Source of the DNA: Hyphomicrobiales bacterium
Lineage (GTDB): Bacteria > Pseudomonadota > Alphaproteobacteria > Rhizobiales > Rhizobiaceae
DNA length: 64,000 bases
NCBI GenBank assembly: GCA_900472605.1
Contig: UCJD01000067.1
Location: 62,001 to 126,000 of the forward strand
Direction: 5' to 3'
The position numbers were made by a program, and so were the translations under genes. This document shows, in pieces, positions 24,847-36,051 of this stretch. The stretch's first letter is position 1; each line of letters starts with the position of its first letter. The notes beneath the pieces were generated by a model. That model ran no database searches. It had not been told where the DNA came from and saw only the letters and a program-made list of their open reading frames with translations.

Positions 24847-26190
24847 TCAGCGCTCCCAGTCTTCCTTCGGCCTGGTCGGATTGCCAAGCCGGCGCTCGAG
24901 TTCCGTCGCTTCCGTTTCCGAAAGCCTCAGATCGAGCGTGACCGATCCGTCTTCGTTGTCTTCGCGGCTGTCGACGATGGCGTGATCGTAAAGCCATGGC
25001 AGCAAGGCCAGCTTGTCGACCGGGAGCACCACGGTGGCTTCCGTCAGCACGCCAGACAGCCTGCGGCTGATCTCTTCCATCAGCCTATCGACGCCCTCGC
25101 CGGTCACCGCAGAGACGGCAACGACGTTGCGGGCGCCTTCGGCCTTCTGGACGATCGCTTCGCGGTTCTCGGGCTCGAGACGATCGATCTTGTTCCAAAC
25201 CTCGATGATGCGCTTTTCGCCCTCGGCCTCGTCGATGCCAAGATCCTTCAGGATGCGCAGCACGTCAGCGCTTTGTGCCTGGTTGTCCTCGTCGGCCATA
25301 TCGCGCACGTGCAGAACGAGGTCTGCCTCCAGCACCTCTTCCAACGTCGCGCGGAAGGCGGCGACCAGGTGGGTCGGCAGGTCGGAGATGAAACCGACGG
25401 TGTCTGACAGGATGACGGTGCGGCCATGCGGCAGCTTCATGCGGCGCAGCGTCGGGTCGAGCGTCGCAAACAGCATGTCCTCGGCCAGCACGCCGGCGCC
25501 GGTGATGCGGTTGAACAGCGTCGACTTTCCGGCGTTCGTGTAGCCGACGAGCGCCACGATCGGATGCGGCACCTTGCGGCGCTTGGCGCGATGCAGCTGG
25601 CGGGTGCGGACCACCTGCTCCAGCTCGCGCTCGAGCTTGATGATGCGGTCCTGCAGCATGCGACGGTCGGCTTCGATCTGGGTTTCGCCCGGACCACCCA
25701 TGAAGCCGCCACCGCCGCGCTGGCGCTCAAGGTGGGTCCAGCTGCGAACCAGACGGCCCTTCTGGTAGTTCAGATGCGCGAGATCGACCTGCAACGTGCC
25801 TTCCTTGGTGGAGGCGCGGCGGCCGAAGATTTCGAGAATGAGGCCCGTACGGTCGATGACCTTGGCGTTCCATTCCTTCTCGAGGTTGCGCTGTTGAACC
25901 GGCGTCAGCGGATGATCGACGATGACGAGGCCCGAGTCGTTTTCTTCGAGACTGTCCTTGATCTCCTGGATCTTGCCAGTGCCCATCAGCGTCGCCGGAC
26001 GCGGCTCGCTGACGGTGACGATGACGCCCTTGACCACATCGAGATCGATCGCCTGTGCCAGGCCCGTCGCCTCCTCGAGGCGGCTTTCCGGTGTGCGTGA
26101 TGTGGTGATGGTGTCGGAAGCCCCACGGCTGCCGCGCGCCTGCTTGAGCACAGGCACGACAACGGTCGCGCGCATGTCATCCCGGTGCAT
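24847..26190 (-). CDS. hflX: GTPase HflX (ribosome-associated)
   Basis: This GTPase of about 447 aa binds the 50S ribosome and, in E. coli, splits stalled ribosomes after heat shock. It has an N-terminal HflX domain with SEPRPATLMGTGKIQEIKD (about 40-58) and the glycine-rich RQRGGGGFMGGPGETQIE linker (about 155-172), then G1 GYTNAGKST, G3 DTVGFI and a later NKID. The start is uncertain: the ATG at 26190 follows GGAA, but family-like sequence continues a few codons upstream with no ATG/GTG/TTG. It lies directly downstream of hfq, as in many proteobacteria. Confidence 0.9.
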   Translation of the reverse strand: MHRDDMRATVVVPVLKQARGSRGASDTITTSRTPESRLEEATGLAQAIDLDVVKGVIVTVSEPRPATLMGTGKIQEIKDSLEENDSGLVIVDHPLTPVQQRNLEKEWNAKVIDRTGLILEIFGRRASTKEGTLQVDLAHLNYQKGRLVRSWTHLERQRGGGGFMGGPGETQIEADRRMLQDRIIKLERELEQVVRTRQLHRAKRRKVPHPIVALVGYTNAGKSTLFNRITGAGVLAEDMLFATLDPTLRRMKLPHGRTVILSDTVGFISDLPTHLVAAFRATLEEVLEADLVLHVRDMADEDNQAQSADVLRILKDLGIDEAEGEKRIIEVWNKIDRLEPENREAIVQKAEGARNVVAVSAVTGEGVDRLMEEISRRLSGVLTEATVVLPVDKLALLPWLYDHAIVDSREDNEDGSVTLDLRLSETEATELERRLGNPTRPKEDWER

Positions 26191-26251
26191 TACGGCTTCC
26201 GGGATGATCGAATCATTCTTGGTATCGCGTGTCGAGATGACGTCTGTCCTG

Positions 26252-26494
26252 TCAGGAAGCGGATTCTTCGCTCTCGAACATCTGCATCGGCTGGCCGGGC
26301 ATGATGGTCGAGATCGCGTGCTTATACACGAGTTGCGAATGGCCGTCACGGCGTAGCAGAACGCAGAAGTTGTCGAACGACGTAACAACGCCGGTCAGCT
26401 TCACACCGTTAATCAGAAATATAGTCAGGGAAATCTTTTGCTTGCGAACAGTATTGAGAAATAAGTCCTGCAGGTTTTGAGAACGTTCCGCCAT
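26252..26494 (-). CDS. hfq: RNA chaperone Hfq
   Basis: This 80-aa hexameric Sm-like protein pairs small RNAs with mRNAs. Sm1 (about 8-42, SQNLQDLFLNTVRKQKISLT with the proximal-face residues Q8, F39-type and K) and Sm2 (VYKHAISTIMP, about 55-65) are intact. The start at 26494 (MAERSQNLQ) is the conserved family start; an ATG at 26527 would add an unrelated leader. The hflX gene follows 61 bases downstream. Confidence 0.95.
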   Translation of the reverse strand: MAERSQNLQDLFLNTVRKQKISLTIFLINGVKLTGVVTSFDNFCVLLRRDGHSQLVYKHAISTIMPGQPMQMFESEESAS

Positions 26495-26734
26495 CGCGCC
26501 GATTCTTTCTTTATTGCCGGCCTTCACGTGCCGGTAAAATACTTCTTATTTTTCCATCAGGCAGCCGACAACCCTCATCCCTGCCGCCTGGAAAGCCTTT
26601 GGTATCAAATCGCAATCTTTTCCGCAACGGCGAAAAAGGCCTGTCTAATTTTATGGGCGGCAGATCGCCTTAGGCGCTGCAGCCACCCTGCCCGCCGCTG
26701 AAAAAGACACGCCGGCTACCGATTACACCGTCGA
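26495..26734. other. Intergenic region between ntrX and hfq
   Basis: These 240 bases hold no supported gene and presumably carry the hfq promoter. In the rhizobial gene orders I remember, trkA and an aminotransferase gene lie here, so the spacing is worth noting. No repeat or mobile-element trace was seen. Confidence 0.35.
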
Positions 26735-28099
26735 TCATACGCCCAGCGACTTCAACTTGCGGTGCAGCGCCGAACGCTCCATGCCGACGAACTCGGCCGT
26801 CCGCGAGATGTTACCGCCGAATCGATTGATCTGCGCGATGAGATAATCCTTTTCGAACATCTCGCGCGCTTCGCGCAGCGGCAGCGTCATGATGTGGTAG
26901 TCGTTCTTGGCGGATACCTTCGGCAGCATGTCGCCGAGGTCGGTCGGCAGCATCTCGGCGGTGATCGGCGCATCCGGGCCGTCGGAACGGGCAAGAATCA
27001 TCAGGCGCTCGATGTTGTTGCGCAGCTGGCGGATATTGCCCGGCCAATCATGCGCCTGCAGAACCGCCATCGCGTCGTCGCCGATGCGGCGTGGACGAAT
27101 GCCCGCCTGCTCGGAGATCTGACGCATCAGCTGGTCGACGAGGAAGGGAATATCCTCGCGGCGCTCGGCCAGCGACGGCACCTTGACGGGCACCACGGCG
27201 AGGCGGTGGTAGAGATCCTCGCGAAACCAGCCTTCGGCAATCCGGCTCTCCAGATTGTAGGCGGTCGACGATACGATGCGCACATCGACCTTGACCCGCT
27301 TGGAACCGCCGACGCGCTCGAACTGCTGATCGACGAGCACGCGCAGGATCTTGTTTTGCGTTTCGCGCGGCATTTCGCCGACCTCGTCGAGGTAGAGAAT
27401 GCCGCGGTGCGCCTCTTCGAGGGCGCCGATCTTGCGTGCCTGGCCCGGCGAGCCCTCAGTGCCGAACAGCGCGACTTCCATGCGGTCGGGCGTGATGTTG
27501 GCAGCATTGATGGCGACGAACGGGCCGTTGGCGCGCGTCGACTTCTTGTGGATCATCCGCGCCACCAGCTCCTTGCCAGAACCGGAGGAGCCGAGGATCA
27601 TGATGCGGCTGTTGGTGGGCGACACCTTCTCGATCGTCTGACGCAGCTGCGAGACGGCGACGGAGGTGCCGATCAGCTCGGCCGGATCGCCGGCCTTGCG
27701 CTTGAGTTCGGAGACCTCGCGCTTGAGCTTGGAATTTTCCAGCGCGCGCTCGGCGATCAGGATCAGGCGATCGGCCTTGAAGGGCTTTTCGATGAAATCG
27801 AAGGCGCCGCGCTTGATGGCGGAGACGGCGGTCTCGACGTTGCCGTGGCCCGAGATCATCACGACCGGAATGTCGGGATGGCGCGCCTTGACCTCATCCA
27901 GCAGCGCCAGACCGTCGAGCTTGCTGCCCTGCATCCAGATGTCGAGAAAGATCAGCCTCGGCGCGCGGTCGGAGATCGCCGCCAGAGCGCTATCGCTGTC
28001 ATGAGCGGTGCGGGTCTCGTGGCCCTCGTCGGAGAGGATGCCGGAGACGATCTCGCGGATGTCGTGTTCGTCGTCGACGACCAGAATGTCAGAGGCCAT
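26735..28099 (-). CDS. ntrX: Response regulator NtrX
   Basis: This 454-aa regulator is the partner of NtrY. The receiver domain (1-120) begins DILVVDDEHDIREIV and has the phospho-acceptor aspartate in LIFLDIWMQG. The AAA+ domain (about 140-365) has Walker A GSSGSGKEL, but the GAFTGA loop for sigma-54 contact is replaced by GTEGSPGQARKIGALEE, as in other alphaproteobacterial NtrX proteins, so it probably does not activate sigma-54 polymerase. A Fis-type helix-turn-helix is at the C terminus. The start at 28099 (MASDILVV) overlaps ntrY by 11 bases. Known roles: nitrogen, redox and envelope or cell-cycle control. Confidence 0.93.
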   Translation of the reverse strand: MASDILVVDDEHDIREIVSGILSDEGHETRTAHDSDSALAAISDRAPRLIFLDIWMQGSKLDGLALLDEVKARHPDIPVVMISGHGNVETAVSAIKRGAFDFIEKPFKADRLILIAERALENSKLKREVSELKRKAGDPAELIGTSVAVSQLRQTIEKVSPTNSRIMILGSSGSGKELVARMIHKKSTRANGPFVAINAANITPDRMEVALFGTEGSPGQARKIGALEEAHRGILYLDEVGEMPRETQNKILRVLVDQQFERVGGSKRVKVDVRIVSSTAYNLESRIAEGWFREDLYHRLAVVPVKVPSLAERREDIPFLVDQLMRQISEQAGIRPRRIGDDAMAVLQAHDWPGNIRQLRNNIERLMILARSDGPDAPITAEMLPTDLGDMLPKVSAKNDYHIMTLPLREAREMFEKDYLIAQINRFGGNISRTAEFVGMERSALHRKLKSLGV

Positions 28100-30359
28100 A
28101 TGCATTTTCCTTGTCACTTGCGGCCGAGGCGGCGGGCGATTGCTCCAGGCGTGGCAGATGCACGCGGATCATGGCCCCTCTTCCCTGGTCAAAATCAGCG
28201 GGTGCGTCATGCAGTTCGAGCTGCCCGCCATGTTCTTCAATAATCTTCTTCACGATGGCGAGGCCGAGACCGGTCCCTTTCTCGCGCATCGTCATATACG
28301 GTTCCAGAATGCTGTGCCGGTTCTCGACAGGCAGACCGCGGCCATTGTCGATGATATCGACGGTGAAGCGATCACGCGACTGATCGAGCGATGCGCGCAC
28401 CAGCACCTTGCGCTCATCGCGCTCGCTGGCCGGCACGGCTTCGATCGCTTCCACCGCGTTCTTGATGAGATTGCCGAAGGCCTGCCCCAGCATGCGACTG
28501 TCGAATTGCCCTTCAAGCGGCGCATCGCCGAACTCCTGCAGGAAGGCGACGTGGCTGTTGCCCATCTCGCGCAGGAAGACCGCATCGTGCAGGATCTTGC
28601 GCAGATCGCTCGGCTCCTTGATCGGCTTTGGCATGCGCGCGAAGGAGGAGAACTCGTCGACCATCCGGCCAATATCGCCGACCTGACGGATGATCGTCTC
28701 CGTGCACTGATCGAAGACGCCGCGGTCGTCCTGATTGATCTGCTTGCCGTAGCGACGCTGAATGCGCTCGGCCGACAGCTGAATGGGAGTGAGCGGGTTC
28801 TTGATCTCGTGGGCGATACGGCGCGCCACGTCGCCCCAGGCGGTGGAGCGCTGGGCGATGACGAGATCTGTGATGTCGTCGAGCGTAATGACGTAGGATT
28901 CGCTGAGGTCGCGTACTTCCTCACGGGTCACCTGGACGCTGAGCGTGCGCACGGTGCCGGCGCGCACCAGCGCGATCTGCTTGCGGAAATCGCCGCGATA
29001 GCGCGACGCCGCCTCGGTCAGCACCTGATCGACCTCCGGTGCGATTTCGGAGAGCTGCTTGCCGAGCATGTCGCCCGCATCGAGCGCCATCAGCGTTTCG
29101 GCCGAACTGTTGACGATGGTAACCCGGCGATCGTGCTCGACGCCGATGACGGCAGCGGTGACGCCCGAGAGCACCGCTTCGATGAAGCGGCGACGATCGT
29201 CGACCTCGTCCTTGGCTTCGAGGATCTCGTCGCGCTGGGTGCGGATCTCGGAGATCATCTTGTTGAAGGTGCGTGACAGGTTGGCGACGTCGCCATCCAC
29301 TGCATGCACGGGAACGACGATATCCATGTTGCCGGACGCGACGCTGTCGGCTGCGGTGATCAGCAGGCGGATCGGCCGGACGATACGGTCGGCGACGGCG
29401 ATAGCCGTCCAGATGGCGGCAAGCAGCACGATCAGCGCAAAGCCGACATAGAGGATGGCGAAAGCGATCTGCAGCGAAAAACGCCCCGCTTCCATCGACC
29501 TGTATTCGGTGGCGTTCTCCTCCATCATCCGCATCGCGGTCATGACCTTGGGGTCCACCGCGCGCACCGTATAAAGGAAGGCGCCGTCGATGGATTCCAA
29601 CCTGATGATGGCGCCGACAAGATTGGTGACACCTGGCGGGATCAGCGTCGGCTGGCCGGCCGAGGCCTTGTTCAGGGCATCCTGCGGAATGGCCGGCAGC
29701 GGCTTTTCGGTCGTGATGTCGGCCTGCGTTATGACAGTCCCATCCGCCTGGACCAGGAAGGCGCCGAGCAGGCCGCGTCCCCTCGCCTGGCGCGTCATCA
29801 GCTCGGCAAAGCCCGTGCGATCGAGATTGAACAGCTGGCGATTGCGCTCCAGGTCGTTTGCCATCGAGACCGTCTGGCCCTGCAGATAGCTCGCATTCTC
29901 CATCATGTAGGCCTGCCCGATGTTTCGGGAGGAACTGACGATCGATTGCGTCCTGAGCGCGAACCAGCGGTCGAGACCGGCGTTCAGCGTGATACTGGCA
30001 AAGAGGGCGACGAGAATGGCGGGCGTGATCGCCACAATCGAGAAGAGGACGACGATACGGATATGCAAGCGTGCCGCGGCGCGCCCGCGCTTTCGCGCCT
30101 TCAGGAGCCGCGAGACCTCGCGGCCGATCAGCGCCATAAGGCCGAGCACGAAGAAGGAATTGACGACGACCGAGGTGATGACCACTGGCGATGTCGGCGC
30201 GATCGGTGTCAGGCCGAGCAGAACGAAGAGCGTCATCGTCGCGCAGAGAAGCGCGCCCCCGGCAAGCACAAGACCGGGCAGAGCAAACAGCGCGCGACGA
30301 TCCGTTACCGTGGTAACTGCTTCGCCCTCCGCCGCCGGCGGCAACGCATCCTGCTTCAT
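28089..30359 (-). CDS. ntrY: Membrane sensor histidine kinase NtrY
   Basis: This 756-aa inner-membrane kinase has three to four N-terminal spans (about 30-135), a large periplasmic loop (about 155-290), another span (about 295-320), HAMP (about 320-375), PAS (about 390-495), then HisKA with RRIAHEIKNPLTPIQLS (phosphoryl histidine near 518) and HATPase_c with NLIKNAVEA and GTGLGLAIVKKI. It phosphorylates NtrX. The start at 30359 (MKQDALPPA) has GGAGA 9 bases upstream; the frame extends to 30404 without a better site. It is followed by overlapping ntrX. Confidence 0.92.
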   Translation of the reverse strand: MKQDALPPAAEGEAVTTVTDRRALFALPGLVLAGGALLCATMTLFVLLGLTPIAPTSPVVITSVVVNSFFVLGLMALIGREVSRLLKARKRGRAAARLHIRIVVLFSIVAITPAILVALFASITLNAGLDRWFALRTQSIVSSSRNIGQAYMMENASYLQGQTVSMANDLERNRQLFNLDRTGFAELMTRQARGRGLLGAFLVQADGTVITQADITTEKPLPAIPQDALNKASAGQPTLIPPGVTNLVGAIIRLESIDGAFLYTVRAVDPKVMTAMRMMEENATEYRSMEAGRFSLQIAFAILYVGFALIVLLAAIWTAIAVADRIVRPIRLLITAADSVASGNMDIVVPVHAVDGDVANLSRTFNKMISEIRTQRDEILEAKDEVDDRRRFIEAVLSGVTAAVIGVEHDRRVTIVNSSAETLMALDAGDMLGKQLSEIAPEVDQVLTEAASRYRGDFRKQIALVRAGTVRTLSVQVTREEVRDLSESYVITLDDITDLVIAQRSTAWGDVARRIAHEIKNPLTPIQLSAERIQRRYGKQINQDDRGVFDQCTETIIRQVGDIGRMVDEFSSFARMPKPIKEPSDLRKILHDAVFLREMGNSHVAFLQEFGDAPLEGQFDSRMLGQAFGNLIKNAVEAIEAVPASERDERKVLVRASLDQSRDRFTVDIIDNGRGLPVENRHSILEPYMTMREKGTGLGLAIVKKIIEEHGGQLELHDAPADFDQGRGAMIRVHLPRLEQSPAASAASDKENAYGL

Positions 30360-30567
30360 TCGCTTAACTCTCCACGCGGCAAAACGTATTTCGCCGCCGT
30401 CCATGGGTCAGGGTGAAGACAGCGCTCGATCTCCCGCTCGTCCATCGTCGAGCCGGATCATCGGACGCAGAACTGACCGCAGGAACACAAACCCCTTGCG
30501 TGACTTATTGGCAACGCAATGTGGCGAAAATGCAACGCATCACGTCACATTGTCAAGCGTTGCAGGG
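30360..30567. promoter_or_regulatory. ntrC-ntrY intergenic region
   Basis: About 208 bases lie between ntrC and ntrY on the minus strand. It is the largest gap inside the dusB-ntrX series and probably carries an ntrYX promoter. I could not assign boxes. Confidence 0.35.
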
Positions 30568-32015
<1,448 letters not shown>

Positions 32016-32019
<4 letters not shown>

Positions 32020-33167
32020 CGAGAAGGTCCTGTGGGGGTTATGGTTGCGTCCTCAAGCGATGCATCCTTGGAGGCAGGCATGAGCACGCGGAATGTGGTT
32101 TTGTTGGTCTGGCTGTCGCATTCGATGATGCCGCCGTGATCACCGATGATCTTGGCAACCAGCGCGAGGCCGAGGCCGCTGCCGTTGGTCTTGGTGGTGA
32201 TGAAGGGGTCGAACAGATGCGGCAGAAGGTCGGACGGCACGCCGGGGCCGTTGTCCTGGACGCAGAACTCCAGCGGCAGCGAAATCTTCTCGCGCGTTCC
32301 GGCGACCGACAGGCGAATGCCCGGGCGATAGGCGGTTGTCAGCACCAACTCGCCATCAGGCCGGTCGCCGATCGCCTCGGCGGCGTTCTTCACGAGATTG
32401 AGGAAGACCTGCACCAGCTGGTCGCGGTTGGCATAGACCGAGGGCAGCGACGGGTCGTAGTTCTCGGTGATCTTGATATGACGGGCGAAGCCTGCTTTGG
32501 CGACAGCCTTCACATGATCCAGCACCGAATGAATGTTGACCGGCACGCGATCCACGGGACGCTCGTCGGAGAACACTTCCATACGATCCACGAGCGAGAC
32601 GATGCGGTCGGTCTCGTCGCAGATCAACCTTGTCAGCGCGCGGTCGTCGTCGGTCGCCGAGTGCTCGAGCAACTGGGCGGCGCCGCGAATGCCCGATAGC
32701 GGGTTCTTGATCTCGTGCGCCAGCATCGAGGCGAGACCGGTCACCGACCGGGCAGCCGCGCGGTGCGTCAGCTGCCTGTCGATCTTGTCGGCCATCGAGC
32801 GTTCCTGGAAGACGATGACGACGGAGCCCGGCTCGCTCGTCACCGGCGCGACGTAGATATCCACGAGCTTGTCCTGGCCAAGCCTGGGAGAGCTCAGATC
32901 GACGCGATACTCGTTGATCGGCGCGCGGCGCTCGCGCACCTGGTCGATCAACGCCAGAAGCGGACTGCCGAAGGGAATGAAGGTCGAGATCTTGTAGCGC
33001 GCCAGATGCGAGGCGCTGGCCCCGAAGAAGGCCTCCGCCTCCCAGTTGGCGAAAGCGACCAACCCAGCATCATCGACCATGACAACAGGGTTCTGGATGG
33101 CGTTGAGCACAGCCATGGCGACGGCACTGCCGGCATGGGCAGATGATGGCGACGCGTCGTTTGTCAT
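32016..33167 (-). CDS. ntrB: Nitrogen sensor histidine kinase NtrB
   Basis: This 383-aa soluble kinase/phosphatase has an N-terminal PAS domain (about 15-125), HisKA with LASMLAHEIKNPLSGIRGAA (histidine near 150) and an HATPase_c domain with NLVKNAAEAIGDR, DNGPGVPSDLL and GSGLGLALV. It controls NtrC under PII (GlnB) input. It overlaps dusB by 4 bases (ATGA) and ntrC by 4, so three genes are coupled. Confidence 0.94.
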
Positions 33168-34165
33168 GCAGCCTCCCGGGCATCTGTATTGTCTGCCGCC
33201 GCGACCAGGGCATCGTGGAATCGTTGCGAGACCTCGCGAGGATCGCGCGCGGTCATGATCGCCGCCTTGTCGTTGACCGAGATCGACGGTGCGAAGCGTT
33301 CCATATACCAGCCGAGATGCTTGCGAGCATGACGAACGCCGACCACTTCGCCGTAAAAATCAAGCATCATGCGATAATGCTCGACAGCGATATCGGCGAT
33401 CTCCCACGGCCGAGGCGCATCGGCTCCGGCAAGCACGCCGGCATGCCACGGCCGCCCCTGGCAGCCACGGCCGATCATCACGGCATCGGCGCCCGAGCGG
33501 CGCAGGATCTCATGGGCATCCTCGACCGTTTCCACGTCGCCGTTGGCGACCAGCGGAATGGTCAGCACATCGCGCACGGCACGGATCGCGTCCCAATCGG
33601 CGCGTCCCTCGTAGAACTGCATGCGCGTACGGCCATGGATCGTCACCAGCTGAACGCCGGCGTCCTGCGCGCGCCTTGCAATTTCGGGGGCGTTGATCGA
33701 ATTTTCGTCCCAACCAAGCCGCATCTTCAGCGTCACCGGAACATCGACCGCCTTGACCGTCGCCTCGATGAGACCCAGCGCGTGATCCGGATCGCGCATC
33801 AGCGCCGAGCCGGAGTAGCCGCCGATCACCTTCTTGGCCGGGCATCCCATATTGATATCGATGATATCGGCACCGTGCGCGGCGGCGATCTTGGCGCCTT
33901 CCGCCATCCAGTGCGCTTCGCGACCGGCAAGCTGCACCATGTGCGGATTGAAGCCGGCAGTCTTCAGCCGCGCCCAGGATTGCTCGGTGTCGTTGACGAG
34001 TTCGCGGCTTGCCACCATCTCGGTCACCACCAGCCCCGCTCCATGGCGCCAGGCCAATTGACGGAACGGCATATCGGTGACGCCGGACATGGGCGCCAGC
34101 ACGATACGGTTGCGCACCGCAACGGTTCCGATGCACAAAGGAGATGCGAGGTGTATGTCAGACAA
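33164..34165 (-). CDS. dusB: tRNA-dihydrouridine synthase DusB (NifR3)
   Basis: This 333-aa FMN enzyme reduces specific tRNA uridines to dihydrouridine. It is a TIM barrel with VLAPMSGVTDMPFRQLA near the N terminus, the active-site NMGCPAKKVIGGYSGSALM (catalytic Cys near 107), TIHGRTRMQFY and IPLVANGDVETVEDA. The start seems to be a TTG at 34165; no ATG/GTG gives a complete barrel. It heads the dusB-ntrB-ntrC series, the classic nifR3-ntrBC arrangement. FIS-like control known in enterobacteria is not implied here. Confidence 0.92.
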   Translation of the reverse strand: MSDIHLASPLCIGTVAVRNRIVLAPMSGVTDMPFRQLAWRHGAGLVVTEMVASRELVNDTEQSWARLKTAGFNPHMVQLAGREAHWMAEGAKIAAAHGADIIDINMGCPAKKVIGGYSGSALMRDPDHALGLIEATVKAVDVPVTLKMRLGWDENSINAPEIARRAQDAGVQLVTIHGRTRMQFYEGRADWDAIRAVRDVLTIPLVANGDVETVEDAHEILRRSGADAVMIGRGCQGRPWHAGVLAGADAPRPWEIADIAVEHYRMMLDFYGEVVGVRHARKHLGWYMERFAPSISVNDKAAIMTARDPREVSQRFHDALVAAADNTDAREAA

Positions 34166-34327
34166 CTGATTATCTTTCAGGCACGCTAAGCAGGTGCACT
34201 ATTTTTAGACATATTTAAAAGACTTGCCAAGGGGGAAGTGCCCGAATTGATATTTTTCGGGCAAATGCTGGAATTCGGTGCGCCAAGCCGTTAGAGCACC
34301 TCCAGAAATTCTGCTTTTTGGGGATTT
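34166..34327. promoter_or_regulatory. Divergent region between dusB and ispDF
   Basis: These 162 bases between divergent genes must contain both promoters. AT-rich runs (34201-34216) probably include promoter elements. I found no convincing NtrC or sigma-54 site. Confidence 0.35.
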
Positions 34328-35548
34328 ATGCCGCAAATGCATCAAAAGCAACCGATATCGATCGGAATTATTGTGGTGGCCGCAGGCCGCGGCGAACGCG
34401 CCGGCGCATCCGTTGAAGGCCCGAAGCAATATCGGCGGATCGGTGGCCGCCCCGTCATTGCCCACACGCTCGAAATTTTCGCGCAGTGGCCTAGCGCGGC
34501 GGCGATCGTCGCCGTGATTCATCCTGACGACGAGATGTTGTTTTCCGATGCAACCTCCGGGCTCGTCTCACGATTGCCGATCGCCACTGTGCACGGCGGC
34601 TCGACGCGGCAACAATCCGTGCTCTCAGGGATTCGGCATCTGAAGGACAAGGGGATAACCCACGTCCTCATCCACGACGCCGTGCGCCCCTTCTTCGATC
34701 ACGACCTGCTCGACCGCGTGGCGGACGCGCTGGCCAGGGGCGCGCCTGCCGTGCTGCCGGCCATGCCGGTTGCCGATACGCTGAAGCGCGCGGATCAATC
34801 CGGTATCGTGATCGAAACGGTGCCGCGCGCGCAGCTTTTTGCCGCGCAGACACCGCAATCCTTCGATTTCGGCATCATCCTTGCCGCGCATGAAAAAGCG
34901 GCCGCCGCCGATCGAAAAGACTTCACCGACGACGCGGCAATCGCCGAATGGGCTGGCCACCCCGTGACGATCGTCGAGGGCATGGCCGACAACGTAAAGC
35001 TGACAGTGAGGCGCGATATCGCAATGGCCGACCAGAGACTTTCCAGCACACGCCTTCCCGATGTGCGCACCGGCAACGGCTACGACGTACACCAGCTCGA
35101 GGCCGGTGACGGCGTGACGCTCTGCGGCGTGTTGATTCCGCACGACCAGAAGCTCAAGGGGCACTCCGACGCAGATGTGGCGCTGCATGCGCTGACGGAC
35201 GCGCTGCTTGCCACCTGCGGCGCAGGCGATATCGGCGACCACTTCCCGCCATCGGACCCGCAATGGAAGGGCGCCCCGTCTCGTATCTTCATCGAGCATG
35301 CGGCCAAGATCGTGCGCGAGCGCGGCGGCACCATCATGAATGCCGACGTGACGCTGATCGCCGAAGCGCCGAAGGTCGGGCCGCACCGCGACACGATGCG
35401 CGCCATGCTTGCCGAATTCCTCGGAATCTCCATCGACCGCTGCTCGGTCAAGGCGACGACCAACGAGACCATCGGCTTCGTCGGCCGCCGCGAGGGGATT
35501 GCCGCCATCGCCACCGCCACCGTCGTCTATCAGGAGATCACGCCATGA
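34328..35548 (+). CDS. ispDF: Bifunctional IspD/IspF isoprenoid enzyme
   Basis: This 406-aa fusion carries out two steps of the MEP pathway: CTP attachment to methylerythritol phosphate (IspD, about 10-230) and cyclisation to MEcPP (IspF, about 245-406). IspD shows AAGRGERAGASVEGPKQY and HDAVRPFFD. IspF shows the zinc-ligand motif NGYDVHQL and GHSDADVALHALTDALL, plus ADVTLIAEAPKVGPHRD. The fused form is common in alphaproteobacteria. A GGGGA lies just before the ATG. It overlaps pncC by 4 bases (ATGA). Confidence 0.95.
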   Translation: MPQMHQKQPISIGIIVVAAGRGERAGASVEGPKQYRRIGGRPVIAHTLEIFAQWPSAAAIVAVIHPDDEMLFSDATSGLVSRLPIATVHGGSTRQQSVLSGIRHLKDKGITHVLIHDAVRPFFDHDLLDRVADALARGAPAVLPAMPVADTLKRADQSGIVIETVPRAQLFAAQTPQSFDFGIILAAHEKAAAADRKDFTDDAAIAEWAGHPVTIVEGMADNVKLTVRRDIAMADQRLSSTRLPDVRTGNGYDVHQLEAGDGVTLCGVLIPHDQKLKGHSDADVALHALTDALLATCGAGDIGDHFPPSDPQWKGAPSRIFIEHAAKIVRERGGTIMNADVTLIAEAPKVGPHRDTMRAMLAEFLGISIDRCSVKATTNETIGFVGRREGIAAIATATVVYQEITP

Positions 35549-36045
35549 GCCTGTTTCCCGCCGATATCCTGTCCGAGGCCGAAGCCATTGTCAGGACGTT
35601 CGGGGCAGCGGGATTGATGGTCTCGACGGCGGAATCATGCACCGGCGGGCTGATTGCCGGCGCGCTCACGGAAATATCGGGCTCATCCGCGGTCGTCGAC
35701 CGCGGCTTCGTCACCTATACGAACACCGCGAAAATGGAGATGCTGGGCGTTCAGGAAGCGACGCTTGCGCGCTTCGGTGCCGTGTCGGAAGAGACCGCGC
35801 GGCAGATGGTGCATGGCGCCCTGTTCCGCTCGCGCGCATCGATCGCCGTTGCCGTCACGGGTATCGCAGGACCAGGCGGCGGATCGGCGGAAAAGCCGGT
35901 CGGGCTGGTGCACCTCGCCGCCAAGTCACGCCATGGCGACCTCATTCACAACAAGATGCTCTACGGCGATATCGGCCGCGGCGAGGTTCGTCTCGCCACC
36001 GTCCGGACTGCGCTGGCGATGATCCGGCAGCTTGGACCACTGTAG
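35545..36045 (+). CDS. pncC: Nicotinamide-nucleotide amidase (CinA C-terminal domain family)
   Basis: This 166-aa enzyme consists of only the CinA C-terminal domain and should hydrolyse NMN to NaMN in the pyridine nucleotide cycle. Key signature: TAESCTGGLIAGALTEISGS near 30-49, FVTYTNTAKMEMLGV and VAVTGIAGPGGGSAEKPVGL. The N-terminal COG1058 half of full CinA is absent, as usual for this class. It is translationally coupled to ispDF and converges with the START-domain gene, with 6 bases between stops. Confidence 0.9.
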   Translation: MSLFPADILSEAEAIVRTFGAAGLMVSTAESCTGGLIAGALTEISGSSAVVDRGFVTYTNTAKMEMLGVQEATLARFGAVSEETARQMVHGALFRSRASIAVAVTGIAGPGGGSAEKPVGLVHLAAKSRHGDLIHNKMLYGDIGRGEVRLATVRTALAMIRQLGPL

Positions 36046-36051
36046 GCCGGC

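Noticed and set aside
26560..26600. Trace of a rhizobial intergenic repeat (CAACCCTCATCCCTG...)
   Set aside because: The match is short and from memory only, and no inverted-repeat structure supports it.
34166..34220. Possible sigma-54 (GG-N10-GC) promoter before dusB
   Set aside because: The closest match (GGCACGCTAAGC on the plus strand) has an 8-base, not 10-base, spacing.
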